Positions 17,277 to 33,681 of a DNA stretch of 64,000 nucleotides are shown one piece after another; the stretch's first letter is position 1, and every line of letters starts with the position of its first letter. Origin of the DNA: Corylus avellana (taxonomy: Eukaryota > Streptophyta > Magnoliopsida > Fagales > Betulaceae). The position numbers and the translations under genes were made by a program. The stretch covers positions 248,001 to 312,000 of the forward strand of contig NC_081549.1 in the NCBI RefSeq assembly GCF_901000735.1, given 5' to 3'. Below the pieces are notes generated by a model that was not told the origin of the DNA, searched no databases, and worked only from the letters and a program-made list of their open reading frames with translations.

Positions 17277-19229
17277 CTGTAGTTTCATAGACATGTAAAG
17301 AAGAGTAAGAAGAGCACCCTGTGGGAGTGGTGCATACCTTGCAAGACTGGAGCCTACCCACATCGCTACCACCACCAGAGCAACTACACTGCTGCTGGTT
17401 TTTCCACAAACCCAACTTGCAAATGAGAGGCACAAAGTCAGCAAAACGCCACCCCTCCCACCCAAAATCCAGGCAATTACATAACCAATCTTATACCCAA
17501 CATCCAACTTCCTATCAAACAAGGCCATGATGCTACTAAAGGTGAGAGACAATCTGGATCCAAAAGTCTGCAATAAAAATAAAGACATAAAGGCAGATCT
17601 AAGCACTTCGGTGAAGGGGCCTCTCTCATCTGTATTTCCTTCTTCAACCACCTCTTCTGCTTCATCACTAGAGGAATACTCCTCACTGACATTATAGCGT
17701 TCCCAATATCTCTCATATTGCATTTTCCGCCTCAGTGCAGCCCACCTATAAATCCTTGCCCTGTCTTCAGATTCTGGGCTGTGATTCCATTTCCATCCAT
17801 ATGGCCTGCCAGTATCTTCTTGAAATTTGAGTTCTTGGTCATACTGAGTCCTTGTTGCTTCATTAGATAGTACCTTTTAATAGGACAGAGGATGCAGAAA
17901 TATTGTAACTAGATTTTAGAAATATGTTTCAGGAAAAGGGAAACGCACTACCCAACAATGAAAAGCAATTGGTTAAGAGTCCGTTTGGCGTTGCAATTTC
18001 ACAGCCTAAAACTGGTATTTTAAACAAAATCATGGATTGTGCAAGGTCTGTGGGTGCAGTTTAAAAATGTAGAAAAAGCGTTTTCAAATCGCAAGTCGGG
18101 AAAACATACAATTTAAAGACTAAACTGCGATTTTAAAGACCAAATTGCAATTTTACCAAATGATTAACTACATTTTTAAATTCGCATCTTCAAAATCGCA
18201 CGTTTTGAAACCTCAAATCCAAATGACCATAAGACAATTTCCATCTCCATAGACATAAGGAGTCTGTATTCAGAAATATTTGAATGTGGAAGCAATTGCA
18301 AAGACAAATTCAATAAAAAAAAAGAATAATCTCAGTCATTGGTTTTTGGTTACTTTCAATATTCAAATTTTTAGAAGTACACACTCTTTTCTTCTGGTCA
18401 AAAATAAAAAATGGGATTGTTCATATCGTCCACACTATATTCACAAAACAACAGTTTTCGGACACCCCATGAATATAATACTTTTCAACTTGGAAAAAGT
18501 CGAAAGTTTTCAGACACCCCAGAAGAAGTTTCTCAACTTCGATTCATATATAAAGCACTAATTGTAAATCAAAAAACATAAAGATGACTAAGGATTGCTC
18601 ACTTCGTATGCACGATAGATGCTCTTGAACACCTCACCAGTTTGCGAATCCTTGCTCACATCAGGATGGTACTGTAATCAAACCATATAAATACAGAAAT
18701 GAATTCAATGTTTTGTGCCTCTCTAATAGAGAATTCACAGAAAAGCTCATAAATTTTTCTGGGTGAAACTTCCCAACCACAGAAGGATTCAGCAGGAAAG
18801 AGTATTTCAATTTAAAATTCATGACTCTCAATCTTCGAATGAAGTTCTAATTACAAATATGACTTCGCCCTTAAACTGCAATTTGATGATTGTAGGATTG
18901 AGAGCGAGACAAAGCTTGTACCCTAGGAAAAAAAAAAAAAACAAAGCTTGTACCTTACGGGCGAGAAGGCGATAAGCCCGTTTGACGTGAGCGGAAGTGG
19001 CATTCCGTGAGAGCCCCAGAACGGCGTAGTGGTCCTGTGAGCCGTTGATTTCGTACGCCGATGATGAGACTACCAGTGTGCAGCGACGTCGGTGTCGGGG
19101 TCGGGTGGTGGGCCATGTAGAGGCGGTGGGATTAGTGGAATCGACGGCGTAGGAGAAGCCGAAGCCATAGCCAGTGCCGGAGGAGCCGTTTATGGGGGCG
19201 GGTCCCACCAGTAAGAGGTGCGATTGCAT
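17262..19229 (-). CDS. Chloroplast-type DnaJ (J-domain) membrane protein
   Basis: Three exons, 18954-19229, 18603-18671 and 17262-17873, encode 318 residues. J-proteins stimulate Hsp70 ATPase. The J domain spans about residues 66-130: DHYAVLGLSRNAT, the invariant HPD in YHPDVSKDS, then VLSNEATRTQYD. HPD is encoded at the start of exon 2. The first 55 residues are rich in Ser/Thr/Arg and poor in acidic residues, like a plastid transit peptide. The C-terminal 110 residues hold several hydrophobic stretches (LRSAFMSLFLLQTF, IGYVIAWILGG, LLTLCLSFASWV, SSVVALVVVAMWVGSSLA), so it is probably an integral thylakoid or envelope protein. There is no G/F region or zinc finger, so it is a type III J-protein. 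It lies head-to-head with APS kinase. The exact Arabidopsis orthologue is not certain. Confidence 0.9.
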
Positions 19230-20479
19230 TATCGCCCACTCATTTGCTTTTCCTCACTCCCCCCACTCCGGTCTGAGGTTGGAACTTTTGGGGGTAAAAG
19301 AGAGGGGACCGCTGGTGTCCGTGTCACTGGAGGTGTCATAGGAAGTAAAGCAGCTACTTACCGTTGGGCTAACTGGGCTTGGGGTTCAAAGTTGGACCTT
19401 TCTTTTTCTGGTTTGATGCACTGGGCCGGCACCAATTTTCTTTAGCAGCCAGAAAGCTTTCTCAATACAGCCTAAAGTATGGTTGGCGCAAAAATTTGCA
19501 ATTAACAAAGATGTTAGAGGTGATTGATGAAATCCTCCAATCTTAAATAATGCTGGAATGTAGAAGGGCTAGAGGCTAGAGACACTATCAGGAGTCACCT
19601 TCTAAAATGAAACGGGTGCAATCAAGAGCGACTTAAGAGAAATTTTTAGAATTATTCCTAATAGCAGTATTAAAATTTATCTTGAACTTGAATTATAGAG
19701 GAGGACCGACATTTTTCCAAAGGAGGAGAGGACTTAAGCCTTCCAAGCAGATTGATGCTCAAAGATACTTTCTTGATATTTTTGGAAATTGCAAGGGCAT
19801 CAACAGCAATAAGACCATCATGGTGGGCTTTATTCTTGTTGAACCCAAGAAGGTCACAGGCCTGTACAAAATTTTTAGTTCTATAAATAACATTCCATTA
19901 CCTACCTTGCCATTTTTTTAAACAAAAAAAATTGGGTTAATTGTCCGTGCCATGCACGAGATGGAATTTCACGCTTCCAATTTATAATAATACCAAGAGA
20001 TCGAGCACCCCCTAATCAGTCATACATGATTATGATTAGAGTGAAAATAATATAAAGTATAATGATAGGATTAAATAATTTGTGGTCAAAAGAAAGTCAA
20101 CTAGGACTAGGAGTTGAATAATCCAAAGGTAGAAAATATTATAATTAAAATGAATTTGTTGATTGCATGGTGTATAAGTGTATTAGAGTGCGTGAATGGG
20201 TAGTAACCAAAAAAAGCAGACATGAATGGGGTATGACAAATTGACAATGCTATAAATATCTCCAACGTTTGACATTTATTGGCTGAAGAGTTAATGCGAC
20301 GTCCAATATTCCAATTAAATCCGACGTTGTTGGTAGATTACATGTCATCCGACGTCGTTCACAACGAGGATTGCACGCACAAGGCGCGTCACACACAGTG
20401 GCGGAAGTATTGACAAACAAAACCAAAAGGAAAAGAAAAGCAGCACACACCCAGACCCAGGGGCATGTCTAGATTCATT
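19230..20479. other. Shared upstream region between DnaJ (-) and APS kinase (+)
   Basis: A divergent promoter interval of about 1.2 kb. It becomes GC-richer close to the DnaJ start (about 19,230-19,440). No gene was found; a frame at 19,682-19,921 has no recognisable product. Confidence 0.5.
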
Positions 20480-21289
20480 CATTCAATTCAAACACCCAAA
20501 AATATATATATATATATGCACCCAAGAAACAGAAGCCTCGAGAACAGGGCGGACCACCTCAACAAACGCTAATGCATTGCTCCCCATTCCTTCTTCAATT
20601 CCCTTGTTTTCGTTTTCAGCTCCCATTCCTTTCTCTTTTTTCTCTCTCTCTCTCTGACAAAGAAGCAAACAGCCTTTAGGTATTGAATCTATCTCTCTAA
20701 TTAATGGTTGGTTGTTTTTGTTTTGTGTCGTGTTTGTTATTTTTCGGTTTCTTTTTGTGGAAATGCATGCTTTGGTGTTCATCAATTACAAGGGTTTCTT
20801 TATGTGTAACATTATGATTGTGATCAACTGTTCTTGAATTTTTAGAGGCTAGGATCATTTCTGACATTATCTTTTCATTCTAATATAAAAAGGATGGATT
20901 TGCATTCCTGTTGTTCCTCACTTCTGTTGAATTTCTTAAAATTAAACTAGAAGAGTAGCACTTGGTTGATCAATGTGGAAGAAGGAACATTACCCCCTAT
21001 CAGTATATTTGTTTCTTCAACTGTTGGTTGGGAAGTGGGGAAAGAAGAGGACAAAATCATTAACCTACTAATTGGGAAAAGAGAGGAGCATAATTGGTTT
21101 TATCTCAAGCCAATACTGAAACACAGAATGTTACAATAAGTGTTTTTTTTTGGTCTATATCACAAAAAGTAAGGTTATAATCAAATATCTTTGTTTTTGC
21201 TAAATAAAAATTGTTCTACTAGACTCTATATTAGGATTTGTTAATGATTTAACTTTTATTTGTGGGAAGGAACAGAAGAAACGTTTCTG
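20480..21289 (+). other. Probable 5'UTR exon and leader intron of APS kinase
   Basis: A CT-rich leader (TCTCTCTCTCTCT at about 20,640) runs into a donor TTTAG|GTATTG after base 20,679. An acceptor GGAACAG lies just before 21,276, 14 bases upstream of the ATG. A TATATATATA run at 20,506-20,516 could act as a TATA box. This is inferred from sequence only. Confidence 0.45.
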
Positions 21290-24200
21290 ATGTCTACTCT
21301 AAGCAATTCAACAAATATATTTTGGCAAGAATGTCCAGTTGGGAAGGTTGAAAGGCAAAAGCTGCTTAATCAAAGGGGGTGTGTAGTATGGATTACGGGT
21401 CTCAGCGGATCAGGTATAGTTTTTAAATTGACTTGCAGATTACTCTCTGTATTAGGAGCTCTAGATAAGTACTGTGTCCATGAGAGACTGGACTTATTAT
21501 GTCTATAATTTATGTTCATTAGAAATTTGTAGTATTTTGTGGAATTGATGTCTATGTTATTTTTGCTAGTTGGACTCCAAGTTTGAGACTATAGTTAGTT
21601 GTTGGTTGTGTATAAATTAAATTTCCAATTTGATGTTAGGCTTACATCTATTGTTGTCATTGAACCTGTATCATTTTGCATTGGTTTTGGATGGAGTGAG
21701 CTAGTTCATGATTTGGGTGATCTATAGACAAAAAGATGCCCTGGCCTTTTTCTTTCTTACCTTTTTGTGTGTGGGTGGTTCTCATTGGGAAGTAGATGAG
21801 GTAGAGTCACTCAAGATGATTTGACCTTGTGTAAGGGAGACCCAGTAAAACACCAGTGAGAGAGTGATATAATTCTGGTTAATATACTGAAAAGAGGTAA
21901 AAGGAGGTCTAAAATAACATGGAAGAAGTCATGAAGAAGGATATGTTAAGTAGAGAAGCGATTAAAAGTATAAATTTAGATAGGATGGAATGATAAAAAC
22001 GAATACATATGGTACACCTCGTTAGTTGATAATGATTCATAGCTGACCTCAGTTAGTTGTTAAGACTCATTCTAGAATCAATGTTTTAGTTTTGTAATCA
22101 TCACTCATTCAATTTGATGAAGTTGGAATGTGCAATACAGGACTTGGTTTTGCTAAAAACCTGTAGTTTAGTTAGGTTTTAACTGCTTCTATTGTTATTT
22201 CAGTTCACAACGTGAATAGATTGGCTTATAAACAGGGCTATGAATTAACCAATACTTCAAGCCCAGCTGGTTCACAGATGATAACTATTGCTTTTAGAGC
22301 CTAAATATATGAACAGAGACTATAAGAGGTCTTGGAATCCCTTGTTTACGTGTACAGTTTAGTTCAGGTACCATGTGTAGTTTTGTGGCTTTTTTAGATG
22401 ATGGATAATGTGAATGTAGCTGTAGTTGCATTGTTTCATTTTGAGCTAGTTTTAGAATAAACAAAATTTGCATCTTTGAGTAGCTAAAAGAAAAAAAAAA
22501 AAATTGAATAGTAAAAATTTACACCAGGAAGCTAGTGTATTTTGGTTGAATCTAATTCTTGCAGTCCATCCTGTCCTCTTATCATGTAGAGGTTTAATGC
22601 AGCAGTTCAATAATGAGAACCGAATGCCAACATTTTTACCAATGATTCCTTCCTGTCTTTCTGAAGATTATTTTTTGGTGAATTAATCACCAGCAGTAGA
22701 ATCCATAAAACGATCAGAAATGTTGCCTTCTTACAAGCCTTATTTGTAGCATTACATTACCAATATGTTGAGAAGTGAACAAGGTGTTCTTATGATGTAT
22801 CCTTGATGAATTTCCTAGTTAATTAAAGATTTGAGGTGTATTCTAGTATGCTATGCTGGATGTAGTTGCTATGTCTTGCTGAAGCTTTTTGTACAAATTG
22901 TTCAGGGAAAAGCACACTGGCATGCTCATTAAGTAGAGAACTGCACTCTAGGGGAAAGCTGTCCTATGTCCTTGATGGAGATAACCTTCGGCATGGACTA
23001 AACAAGGACCTTAGTTTCAAACCAGAAGATCGAACTGAAAATATACGCAGAGTTGGTAAGTATTTTCTGTAAACAACAAACTTTTTCTACTTGGAGGTGG
23101 CTAAGGCTTGAAAGTTAGATTTTTATAAACAGATTTAAGGCACAAAATGGACGTGTGAATTGACATTCAATATAGTATGCACTGGTATATGCTTAATTTC
23201 ATTTCATTAGTTTGTTTTTTTATATTGTTGAAGGCTTGTATGACTGACTCAAAAAGGATGGAAATTGGATTTGGATTTTAATGGCTTACACATCACGCAT
23301 TGCTCTAGAGTTTTTGATTTTTAATGTTCTTGGTGGTTCTGTCATTTATAATGAGTATTGGATCATTTGAAAGAGTTTCTTGATAGAGCCAGCTAAATTT
23401 GATTACCATTACTTACAGCATAGGTTTTGTATCTGGCCTGATTTTGACCTTATTTCCCTCCTTCCAAGAATCTACAATATGTAACAGCATACGTGCTGTT
23501 TGGCTTGGAAAAGCTAGGAATAAATTTTTTTGCCAGCCATAATCTGGTGCAGCACCCTCACGGCTAGAATATAGACATATATTTGAGTTGATGTCAACAT
23601 ACATGAACTTGTAACTGTTATGGTTCAGTAGATGATAAGGGCATTTGCTCAACTACAATAGAGAATAAGGAGTGCTTATTACACTGTAATCTTTATTATT
23701 TTTCTAATCTAGGGGAAGTCGCAAAACTCTTTGCGGATGCTGGTTTGATCTGTATTGCCAGTCTGATATCTCCATATAGAAAAGATCGGGATGCTTGCCG
23801 TGCGATGTTGCCAGATGCAAATTTTATTGAGGCAAGGCTCCTTGGTACAGTTATTAATATTCTGACTTGGTTTCTTTATTTGCACGATGGAAATCAATTT
23901 TACCTGTATGTATACAGGTTTACATGAACGTGCCTCTAGCATTGTGTGAAGCAAGAGATACAAAAGGCCTTTACAAGCTTGCACGGGCTGGAAAGATCAA
24001 AGGTGTGGTTCCTCCCCCGCCCCCCCTCCCCCCCCCACAATAAAAAAACTTTCGTTCTGTGACATCCTAATAATAAAAGGGGAGAGAAATCAAAATGCAA
24101 GGATTATTAATGTATATTAAGAGAGTTATTTTGAAAGGCAGCAGTATTTGCCTTCCCTTCCATTATAAGCTTCTTGTTCTGTGCATTATGAGCTTGAAAG

Positions 24201-25075
24201 GAACTCAAGAATACATGGAGGGGAAGCTTAGAGTTTGGATACTGCTCCAATATTGCGGCCTCCTGATCTTTTTATTTTTGAATAGTTGTTTTCAACATTC
24301 AGGCATTATGTGGTATGGCTGGTTAGCACATTATTTTGGTTCCATGGTACATGAATTACTTCTTTTCTTATTCCATGTTTAATTGATTCTGTTCTGCACA
24401 TAAAAACCAGCTTTACTAAACCATCCACGTATAATTAAGTTCTCCTAAATCACCATCCTGGTGCTATTTAAATCCCAGAATTTTTCAGAAGTTTACATTA
24501 TTGCGCTTCTTTAGTGAGAGGGTGGTGCTGCAGCAGCACCTAAACTTTTCTCATTAACACCTTCTTTTAGTCTAGTGGTCCTATGATCATATGGTAGCTT
24601 ATCTTCTTGTTTTGTTTCATGAAATGGCTATTTTTTTTTGTCATCATGATTTCCCACTCTACTTTTTTTGCAAAAAAGTAATCATCCCAAATCAGTGAAC
24701 TGTGATGATAATGTAGACCTTATCACCTTTTGGTCCTTTTGCAAATAACCATCTATGTTGCAGGTTTTACTGGGATAGATGATCCTTATGAACCACCATT
24801 GAACTGTGAGGTATGTCTTTATTGAAGGATGAAAACTAATTTTAGTCATGTCCGCATGGATATTAAAGTTGATCGATTAGGAAACATCATTAAATGACAG
24901 GCGATCTTGTATAGTAATGTGCCTTTTGTCTATCTTGTGCATCAAACAGAATAATTTTTCCCCCTTTGTACAGATTGAAATACAACCGAAAGATGGGTTT
25001 TGCGCAACCCCAGGTGCCATGGCAGGGCAAGTAGTGTCTTACTTGGAGGACAAAGGATTTCTTAAAGATCAGTGA
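21290..25075 (+). CDS. APK: Adenylyl-sulfate kinase (APS kinase), cytosolic type
   Basis: APS kinase phosphorylates adenosine 5'-phosphosulfate to PAPS, the sulfate donor of sulfotransferases. Six coding exons join in frame to 208 residues: 21290-21413, 22906-23055, 23713-23831, 23918-24002, 24764-24810 and 24974-25075. Motifs are the P-loop GLSGSGKST split across exons 1-2, [46 protein letters not shown], and [12 protein letters not shown]. Exon 3 ends GAG|GCAAGG, so the third coding intron is GC-AG; the protein joins as NFIE-VYMNVP, as expected for the family. Only about 32 residues precede the kinase core and they lack transit-peptide character, so this is like the cytosolic Arabidopsis APK3 rather than the plastid forms. 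Intron 1 is about 1.5 kb. Confidence 0.95.
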
Positions 25076-26438
25076 TAGAACCTCCTACAGCTTATGCTCA
25101 TGCACCACCGGAACATTGATCCCCGCGTAATCATTCTACTATCACAATAGAGGATGTCATTTCAAACACAAGTGGCGTGGTGGCATCCACATTGCTTTAA
25201 CACCTTCAGGCTCTTGGTAGAAAAATAGTAGGCTTGAAGTACTTATCTAAATGTTTGAAACTACGTAAATATTTTATGTTTTTTTATAGATTGGTAGGGT
25301 TTGAAAAATATGGGATTGGTGCTGTCAACTTAGTAACATTTCTCTTAGCTCATTACCTACCATCAATTTTTTTTTTGGGGAAATAATGGGAATCTTCGTT
25401 TCAGGTCATCCAAAAGGGTATCAGTTGTAAAAATAGTTACATCTTTTTTTACTCCAATTTAAAGTCCACAAGTTTCGTTGTAGTTTTCTTATATGGTAAG
25501 TTCGTTCTTCACTTCCTTGTTGTGTTTGCAATAAAAGTGTGGGTATATATGTTTGCACTGGATTCCTTTGTTACATGGAAAAGAGAGTGAAATTATTGGC
25601 TTAAGGACGAATCTAGGAAGTTTTAAGAGTTACCAAAAAGCTTATTTAGATCATAACAGTAGTGCAGCCTCAGACACAACTCAAATCCGTAAAGCTTCTA
25701 TGTTGCATTGGTCCTTAAAATGCATATTCTCATTCTTCACATGTGGTAGATTTTGAAGACTCCAATTCCAATCTCATTTAATGCCTTTGTGGGTGAGGAA
25801 TTTAACTAATTAATTGAATGAAATGTTTGTAACTACGCACATCAACTGTGATTAAACAAAAAGATGAGAGAGAGAGAGAGAGAGAGATTTGGATCTCTTA
25901 CAATCCTACGCATAAAATGGAGGTGAAAGGGGCCGGGTCTTCTGTTTGAACAAGAACAAGGGCTCTTTTGTGTGAAGGATTTTTTCGGGTGTGTAGGCCA
26001 TTGCTCAGGCAGCATTAGCAAGCCCATATACTTGGCAGATACACTCAAAGCCATCCAATATTAGGGAAGGAATTCCGGTCCCTTAGCAACAGACAAGGAT
26101 TCTCGAGAAGCCAAGAGAAACTATTTTAGAGTGAAAATCAGAAAATGTAATGTTATTGCATTTAACATTATTTAATTTACTTATAATTAATTTTAAAAAA
26201 ACATTATTTTGAATGATATGCCAATAAAGCTTGGGAATAAGACAACACAAAACAACGTAAAGCGAGTAATAGAAGTAAAACTTATTTTATTATTAAGAAT
26301 ATTAAATGCAGACGAATAGAAGAAGCAGGAGAGCCGCGGGCGAGGCGTTGTTGACTCAAACACGCTTTCCCATTTCCTACCAAAACACCAAAGGCAGGAA
26401 GCGTAGCCGCGGCCCGCGGGAGACAAAGTGATCGAGAC
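25076..26438. other. Intergenic; APS kinase 3'UTR, GA repeat
   Basis: The first 150-450 bases are probably APS kinase 3'UTR. A GA run lies at about 25,865-25,887. A GC-rich patch with CCGCGG near 26,330-26,430 directly precedes the small frame at 26,439 and may be its promoter or leader. Confidence 0.45.
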
Positions 26439-26657
26439 ATGGTGATGAACAGCCCTGTGGTGGCGTGGGTGGCCAACGTGTCAGCGGATTTGTGTCAATA
26501 CATTGCGTGCAACCCAGAGAGATTGAGCAGCGACCACGTCCTCCACCTCCTCTTTTGCTTCCCTTTCCAACACTTGCACCGCCTCGCCCTCTCTTTCTGC
26601 TCCCCCTCTCCTTCCTCTGACGACTACGACGACCGCGACACTCTCCACTCCGATTGA
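26439..26657 (+). CDS. Possible small protein, 72 aa, function unknown
   Basis: A single-exon frame starts ATGGTGATGAACAGCCC and ends at TGA. The predicted peptide has a hydrophobic stretch (SPVVAWVANVSADLCQYIAC), a second one (HVLHLLFCFPFQHLHRLALSFC), and an acidic Ser/Asp tail. Base composition is GC-richer than the flanks, which supports coding. It looks like a short plant membrane-associated protein, but I cannot name a family. It could also be a chance frame in a GC-rich leader. Confidence 0.45.
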   Translation: MVMNSPVVAWVANVSADLCQYIACNPERLSSDHVLHLLFCFPFQHLHRLALSFCSPSPSSDDYDDRDTLHSD

Positions 26658-27012
26658 GTGATTTCTTGTAAAAGTTTGAGGATTCATCTGGACAAAATAA
26701 AAGTGATTCATACTAATGTTTTGTTGTTTTGATTGATTTGAGTGTTTTTATTTGATTTCATTTGACGAATTGTGTTTGACTTGTGCAAATGCCAAATGGG
26801 TGAGGTTGTTGTCTTTCTTCCAGATCTGCTCCTTGATTGAATGAAGCTGTTAAGCCTTGATTTTACAGTGGATAAAGATAGCATATAGACAAAAAATAAT
26901 AATAATAAGATAGTTTTAAAGAAAACCACAATTTCTCGTCAAAATTCATATTTAAATATTATTAACTTCAGAAGAAAAAAGAAGGGGTAGGTGTTGGCGC
27001 GTTGGGGAAGAC

Positions 27013-31169
<4,157 letters not shown>

Positions 31170-32575
31170 TAAATAATAGAGACATACTCTGGTTATGTTG
31201 GATAGTGCAGCAAATCAGAGTTGCCTTCTCTTGACATGGAGAAATTCGAACTCATGGAAAACATTGTGAACAAAGATAACTCTGTTGGAAAAGGGACAAT
31301 GAACTGGGTATGCTTTTGCCTTTCTCTCACATATGTAACCATTAGAATCACAACTGGTTGATGTATTAAGTGGTATGAGACATTCTCAGAAAATGCCATT
31401 ATTCTGAATGAGATTGTACGAAGAATCATCTGTCAAGAAACCCAATCACATTTGAAATATATATATATGAATGAGAAAATATGATAGTGTTCATATATAT
31501 CCCTACACTTTTTCAGACCCGATTGTTTTCATAAGCATGCATTTGATGGCCCTGATGGGTCAAATATATTGGTGGAAAGAGAGAATTTAAGTTGGCCAAC
31601 CATCATCATAGAAAGTAGATGGGATATGTAGTAGCCGGTTCTGTTGGATTTCATCATTGTTGTATGAATAGCCTCCATGTGAAAAATACGGATAGCCTTG
31701 GCTTCAATATTAAGTTATCTGGTCATGTCATTCTCAATACTTTCCAAAGACTCATTTTTCATCACTCATCAGCCGAGGGTATGATTTCTTCTTTTTTTTT
31801 TTTTAACAAATTCAGTGATATATATATATATATATATTTTGCTTCGCCATTTGAGATAGATGTGAAAACAAAATTTTAAATCATCTCCATTTCAAATACA
31901 TATTTTCCTTATATGCATTATGACCTTTCTCTTGCTGTCACTTATGGTAAACTGGATACGGTCAAAGAGTTGAATATTACTATTTTTATGGTTAAAAAAC
32001 TGTTCGATGTAAAAATAGTACGGCGGTTTGATGTAAAATATATACGCAGTATCCTAATAATAAAGAGAATCACATTGCATGATTTTTTCTTTATTTATTT
32101 ATTTTTACTCAATTAGCTTGACCAAGAAAAAGTGAGATCAGATTTGTACCGGTATATGCCACTAATGAGTTTGTCATAACCATAACTATTATTATTATTA
32201 TTTATTACAATCAAACACAGAATTAAGCTCTTGGTTTCCCAACTAGTATTGAGATCCCATCACAAATAGCAATAACGAGGGGGGAGATCCAATCAAAAGT
32301 AGATATGAAAGAAAGACTAAAGAAGAAGAAGAAGAAGAAGAAGGTGAATAATAAATAAATAGCAAAGTGATATTCTAATTATAGATCGGAATTAACTTGT
32401 GTATACAAAAACCATGACAAGCTGACATGCTGACTATTTCTACCCCTTCAACTCCAGGCTCAGGCTTAGGCGCAGGCTCTAAAAGAAAGCCACACCATTC
32501 ACCTCCAAAAGAATTCCCAAAAAAATTCAAAGCAAAGGGCCTCCTCCCTCTTTTAAAGCATGCACCTTTGACCTT
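31170..32575. other. Intergenic between HOZ (+) and DUF1639 gene (-)
   Basis: The two genes converge here. The stretch contains the HOZ 3'UTR, a decayed copy of HOZ exon 10, a TA run at about 31,818-31,838 and a GAA repeat at about 32,321-32,342. No complete gene was seen. Confidence 0.5.
31690..31790 (+). pseudogene. Decayed duplicate of HOZ exon 10 and its donor side
   Basis: GATAGCCTTGGCTTCAATAT resembles exon 10 (GATAGCCTTGGTTTCAATGT at about 30,120), and the peptide DSLGFNIK resembles DSLGFNVK. The similarity seems to run on into the intron (ATTCTCAATACTTTCC against ATTCTTTATACTTTTT). The splice donor GT is lost, so this is not functional. Confidence 0.45.
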
Positions 32576-33681
32576 TCATTCTGAATCGCTTTCCATACTC
32601 CCCATGGCCTTCAATCCTCTTGGTCTCTGCATCAAATTCCCCCCAAAAAGAAAACCCATTAATCATATTCCCAACAACCAGCTTTCATGTCAAAAGCCAA
32701 AAATGAATGAGATAGAGAGAAGGGGGATTAGAAATTACAGATCAAAGTCTCAAAGGTAGACCAACCAAGTACCTTCTTATTAGAACTCTTCTTCTCTCTA
32801 ACCTCATATCTCTCTTGGCACATATCAGTCAGCCATGCCCCAGGACTCACCAACTGGTACCCAGTCAAACAAAACAAAAATGTACAAAAATCATAACAAA
32901 ATCTAAATCAGAAAAAACCAGATAAAACTAAACCCAAATCAGTGAATCACAAAGAAGAAGAAAAATAAGTTCATCATTTTCTCTTTCCAATTACTATATG
33001 ATTATGGGCACAACCAAAAGACTTACAAGCAAGCTTCTTTGGATGAGCTTGGCCCTCTTCTTAGGCCTCTGGGAAGGCTTACAGCCCTTCATAGCCATGA
33101 AGTCCTCCTCTTTCTCTTTGCTTGACAAAGTGATATACAGCTTTGGCCAAGCCAACCCTCTCTCTTCCCCAATCCCATTATTACTCACATCCACCGATAC
33201 CTTCCCATTCTCTTCCATAACCACCGATCCTCTCGTGCTATAATACCTTTCTTCCTTCTCCGGCGACGCCGATTTCCGCAGTGAAGCCAACTCCGAACTC
33301 CTGTAACCAAACATTCCCACAAAACTCCATTTTGTCAACTCCTCATTTTTCCCGGAATATAATTCTTTATCCGCTGTTTGGTAGCTGAGAAAAAAAAAAA
33401 AAAAAGACCTTGGTTTTCTTTTCCTTTGTTCTCTCAGCATCCAAACATCACAAATTTGCTCACCTGGGGAGGCGATTGGATGGATGATGGGAGCTCTCTT
33501 TCTCAGAAGCAAACCTATACGTGATTTTCCTTCGGATTCCACCATTGAATCTGGCCGAGATTTCAGGATCTTTGACTCTCACACATCTGACTCGCTTTCT
33601 ATTTCCCCACTGTAAGAAAAGCTCAGGCTCTGAGGGTTTACACACACTCTGATTCATCTCCTCTGTTTCCATATCTACCAT
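32576..33681 (-). CDS. DUF1639 family protein (plant-specific, unknown function)
   Basis: Four exons, 33464-33681, 33027-33384, 32773-32853 and 32576-32626, give 235 residues with GT-AG introns. The conserved C-terminal half reads RGLAWPKLYITLSSKEKEED, FMAMKGCKPSQRPKKRAKL, LVSPGAWLTDMCQERYEV and ends PRGLKAMGSMESDSE. These are the hallmarks of the DUF1639 family. The N-terminal part has ELFLQWGNRKRVRCVRVKDP, also typical. The basic patch RPKKRAK could be a nuclear signal. The start is the first of three nearby in-frame ATGs (MVDMETEEM). The intron before exon 2 has a 15-T tract beside the acceptor. Function is not known. The leader probably extends to about 34,300 and may be spliced. Confidence 0.85.

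Noticed and set aside
25842..26054. Minus-strand 70-residue frame starting MALSVSAK
   Set aside because: Begins with ATG but ends in a GA-repeat-derived Ser-Leu tail and matches nothing known; no promoter or splice support.
26481..26711. Minus-strand frame opposite the 72-residue candidate
   Set aside because: Val/Glu/Arg low-complexity shadow; the plus strand has the better start and composition.
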